64,000 nt of DNA from Alphaproteobacteria bacterium (GTDB taxonomy: Bacteria > Pseudomonadota > Alphaproteobacteria > UBA9219 > RFNS01). Below are positions 62,477 to 64,000 of the stretch, in pieces. A program made the translations under genes and the position numbers. Under the pieces are notes generated by a model. The model saw only the letters and a program-made list of their open reading frames with translations, was not told the origin of the DNA and ran no database searches. The DNA is taken from the NCBI GenBank assembly GCA_016124955.1, contig WGMR01000003.1, positions 1 to 64,000 on the forward strand, written 5' to 3'. Each line of letters opens with the position of its first letter. The first letter of the stretch is position 1.

Positions 62477-63588
62477 TCCTGGCTTGGGCTGGTTTTTGTA
62501 TCGACAAGAACGCCCTTGCCGTCTTGATAGACGGTAATATCAAATGCCGGGTCGTTCATGTCGCCCTTGGCGTCGAACTTGATGTCGCCGATTACGGTTT
62601 TAAACGTGCCTTCATGTAAGGCGGCGATGATAGCGCCGGGATTTGTGCCGTGCTTGGCGAAGACTTGCGCTAAAATCTGTATGGCGGCGTAATTCTGGTA
62701 AACATACATGTTGAGTGCGTTGTCTTTCAGGTTTAGCCGCTTGGGCAAATCGCCGATGCGTGCGGGGTCGAGCCGCGGCGCGGTCATATAGGCGCCGTTG
62801 GCGGTCGAGCGCACGATGGCAATAAAATCCGGCATATTGAAAAGCACGGTGCCGACAAGGATGGGCTTATAGCCCTGGTCGGCCATTTGCCTGACCAGCA
62901 GGCCGCCTTCGCGCATGTAAAGCGAAACGTAAAGGAGTTCTACGCCATCCTGTTTCATGCGGCTTATCAGCGCGCTGAAATCCTGATCCTTGGCGTTCAG
63001 CTCGTACATGGTCTGGTTGGTGATGCCCTTGGCCTTCAGGTCATCGAAAAACAAATCAGCCTGACCCTTGGCCCAGACAGTGTTATCGTGCACGAGGCCG
63101 ATTTTTTTGTCTTTAAAATGCGCAGCGGTATATTCCGCGGCCGCGCCGGCATCGTTATCGTCACGTATCGCGGGCCTGAACAGAGTTTTAAGGCCTTGTT
63201 TGGTAAGATCCGGGTTGGAGGCGAGGGATGCCAGATGCGGCATGCCTTCTTGTTCAAATACATCGCTGGCGGCCTTGGTGGCGCCGCTGCAGGTAAAGCC
63301 TATGGCAGCCACGGCTTCGCCCGATACAAGCTTGTTGGCGGCTGATACGGCTTGCTTGGGCTCACATTGGTCATCTTCGATCTGAAGTACCAGCTTTTCG
63401 CCGTTAACGCCGCCCTTGGCGTTGATATCCTCAACCGCCAGTTTCAGCCCGGGAAGCATAAGCTCGCCAAGGCTGCCATTCGGGCCCGTAATGGGGCCGT
63501 AAGCGCCGATCACAATGTCTGCACGGGCAGAGGCTGGTACAAGCATTGTGCAAGCAAGCAAAAGAGCGGAAATGTGCCTGGCCGTCAT
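62473..63588 (-). CDS. livJ: Branched-chain amino acid-type ABC substrate-binding protein
   Basis: A 371-residue periplasmic type I binding protein: signal peptide (LLLACTMLVPASARA), IVIGAYGPITGPNGSLGE, LVLQIEDDQCEPKQAVSAAN, AIGFTCSGATKAASDVFE and EYTAAHFKDKKIGLVHDNT. It likely binds amino acids such as Leu/Ile/Val or a related ligand. It sits about 53 kb from livHM. It is divergent from ilvB (branched-chain amino acid biosynthesis). Ligand cannot be fixed from sequence. Confidence 0.9.
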   Translation of the reverse strand: MTARHISALLLACTMLVPASARADIVIGAYGPITGPNGSLGELMLPGLKLAVEDINAKGGVNGEKLVLQIEDDQCEPKQAVSAANKLVSGEAVAAIGFTCSGATKAASDVFEQEGMPHLASLASNPDLTKQGLKTLFRPAIRDDNDAGAAAEYTAAHFKDKKIGLVHDNTVWAKGQADLFFDDLKAKGITNQTMYELNAKDQDFSALISRMKQDGVELLYVSLYMREGGLLVRQMADQGYKPILVGTVLFNMPDFIAIVRSTANGAYMTAPRLDPARIGDLPKRLNLKDNALNMYVYQNYAAIQILAQVFAKHGTNPGAIIAALHEGTFKTVIGDIKFDAKGDMNDPAFDITVYQDGKGVLVDTKTSPSQE

Positions 63589-63795
63589 TGTTTGAAGCCT
63601 GTCATAAGGGTTTTGTATGGTTTAGCCTGTGGCGTTGCATTTGGCCAAGGCCAATCTATTATTTAACATAATATATATTATGCAACAAATTGAGCAAGCT
63701 GTAGGTGGGTTACCCGTATCCCCTGCACAAAGTCAGTTCGTAATAAAATTAGCTGGAAAAGCAGTATTATTGGCTACATAACAGCCAACAGCGCA

Positions 63796-63825
63796 TTGAC
63801 ATATTTTCTTTATGCCAGTTAGTAT
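63796..63825 (+). promoter_or_regulatory. Sigma70-type promoter of ilvB
   Basis: TTGACA at 63796-63801 (perfect) and TAGTAT at 63820-63825 with an 18-base spacer. Transcription should begin near 63832, leaving a leader of about 31 bases before ATG 63863. The leader is too short for a classical peptide attenuator, and no run of Ile/Val/Leu codons is seen. Confidence 0.65.
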
Positions 63826-63862
63826 CTTCCCCCTTTAACATCTTGATTTAGGTAGAAAAAGA

Positions 63863-64000
63863 ATGCCGACGGGCGCCGAGGCAACAATCAGGGCACTGCG
63901 TGATCAGGGCGTGGATACCATCTTCGGGTATCCCGGTGGCGCCGTGCTGCCCCTTTATGATGCGATTTTTCAGCAGAACGACATTCGCCACATCCTTGTT
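63863..64000 (+). CDS. ilvB: Acetolactate synthase large subunit (start only)
   Basis: The first 46 residues before the window ends: [20 protein letters not shown] then [16 protein letters not shown], the near-invariant N-terminal ThDP-enzyme opening of the biosynthetic acetolactate synthase with the catalytic Glu further on. It makes acetolactate from pyruvate for Val and Leu, and acetohydroxybutyrate for Ile. Product identity is clear although only the 5' end is present. Confidence 0.9.
   Translation, partial: MPTGAEATIRALRDQGVDTIFGYPGGAVLPLYDAIFQQNDIRHILV

Noticed and set aside
63680-63781. 33-codon plus-strand frame upstream of ilvB as a leader peptide
   Set aside because: No ribosome binding site, lies upstream of the predicted ilvB promoter, and lacks a run of branched-chain amino acid codons.

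Overview
This 64 kb window reads as a chromosomal segment of a free-living Gram-negative alphaproteobacterium, most likely near the Rhodospirillales or a related deep lineage. The basis is gene content and order: a GapR (DUF2312) nucleoid protein, hflK-hflC-degP next to serB, the run dgt-argS-SPOR-nagZ-scpA-scpB, the run mltB-rlpA-dac-tmk-holB-metG-tatD, ErpA, TrmFO and LptD. CtrA-like and sigma54-like sites in intergenic DNA fit the same assignment. I see no rRNA operon, CRISPR array, prophage or intact insertion sequence. One tRNA gene is visible, tRNA-Ser(UGA).

Layout. Positions 1-1320 are a jumble of truncated genes on both strands: NhaA and DUF533 pieces joined in frame, a KdpE lacking its N-terminus, and a short DUF3768. 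This is either a degraded accessory patch or an assembly/amplification chimera. From 1.6 kb the order is normal: a cytochrome P460-like protein, ElaA, guaA, an arsenate reductase plus aquaglyceroporin pair, panB, a secreted unknown, livHM, a ferredoxin, a small coiled protein, atpGDC (without atpH/atpA), an Ala/Pro-rich unknown, an acyl-CoA dehydrogenase, an SLT-domain protein, Sua5/TsaC, a Bcp peroxiredoxin, a large AsmA-like protein, tyrS and anmK (to 24.8 kb). From 24.8 to 35 kb come an EF-hand protein, two alpha/beta hydrolases, a cysteine desulfurase with an HscB-like cochaperone, trmFO, a periplasmic cyclophilin, lptD and a DEAD-box helicase. From 35 to 52 kb come a response regulator, the tRNA, a GT2 glycosyltransferase, xth, erpA, dgt-argS-SPOR-nagZ, scpAB, serB, degP-hflC-hflK and mrp. 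From 52 kb on come a lipoprotein, gapR, the envelope/housekeeping run ydcF-mltB-rlpA-dac-tmk-holB-metG-tatD, a GT-C type membrane glycosyltransferase overlapping a LivJ-like binding protein, and the start of ilvB at the right edge.

How the genes work together. Most are housekeeping: nucleotide and pantothenate synthesis, F1 ATPase, tRNA charging and modification, replication (holB, tmk), chromosome organisation (scpAB, gapR), Fe-S assembly (cysteine desulfurase, HscB-like protein, ErpA, Mrp) and envelope construction or turnover (LptD, AsmA-like protein, MltB, RlpA, DacC-type carboxypeptidase, NagZ, AnmK, two SPOR proteins). The most interesting pattern is regulatory. Between about 6.6 and 16.6 kb, four poorly characterised genes have upstream sites resembling CtrA boxes (6707, 6806, 14465) or sigma54 promoters (10615, 16565). 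This suggests a small cell-cycle or flagellar-type regulon of unstudied proteins interleaved with metabolic genes. Other points are a 19-bp tandem duplication that converts the start of an EF-hand protein gene into a five-codon leader ORF, an HscB-like protein with DPQ in place of the HPD triad, and the separation of atpGDC from atpHA. I found no clear new multi-gene system; these regulatory and sequence oddities are the best leads.
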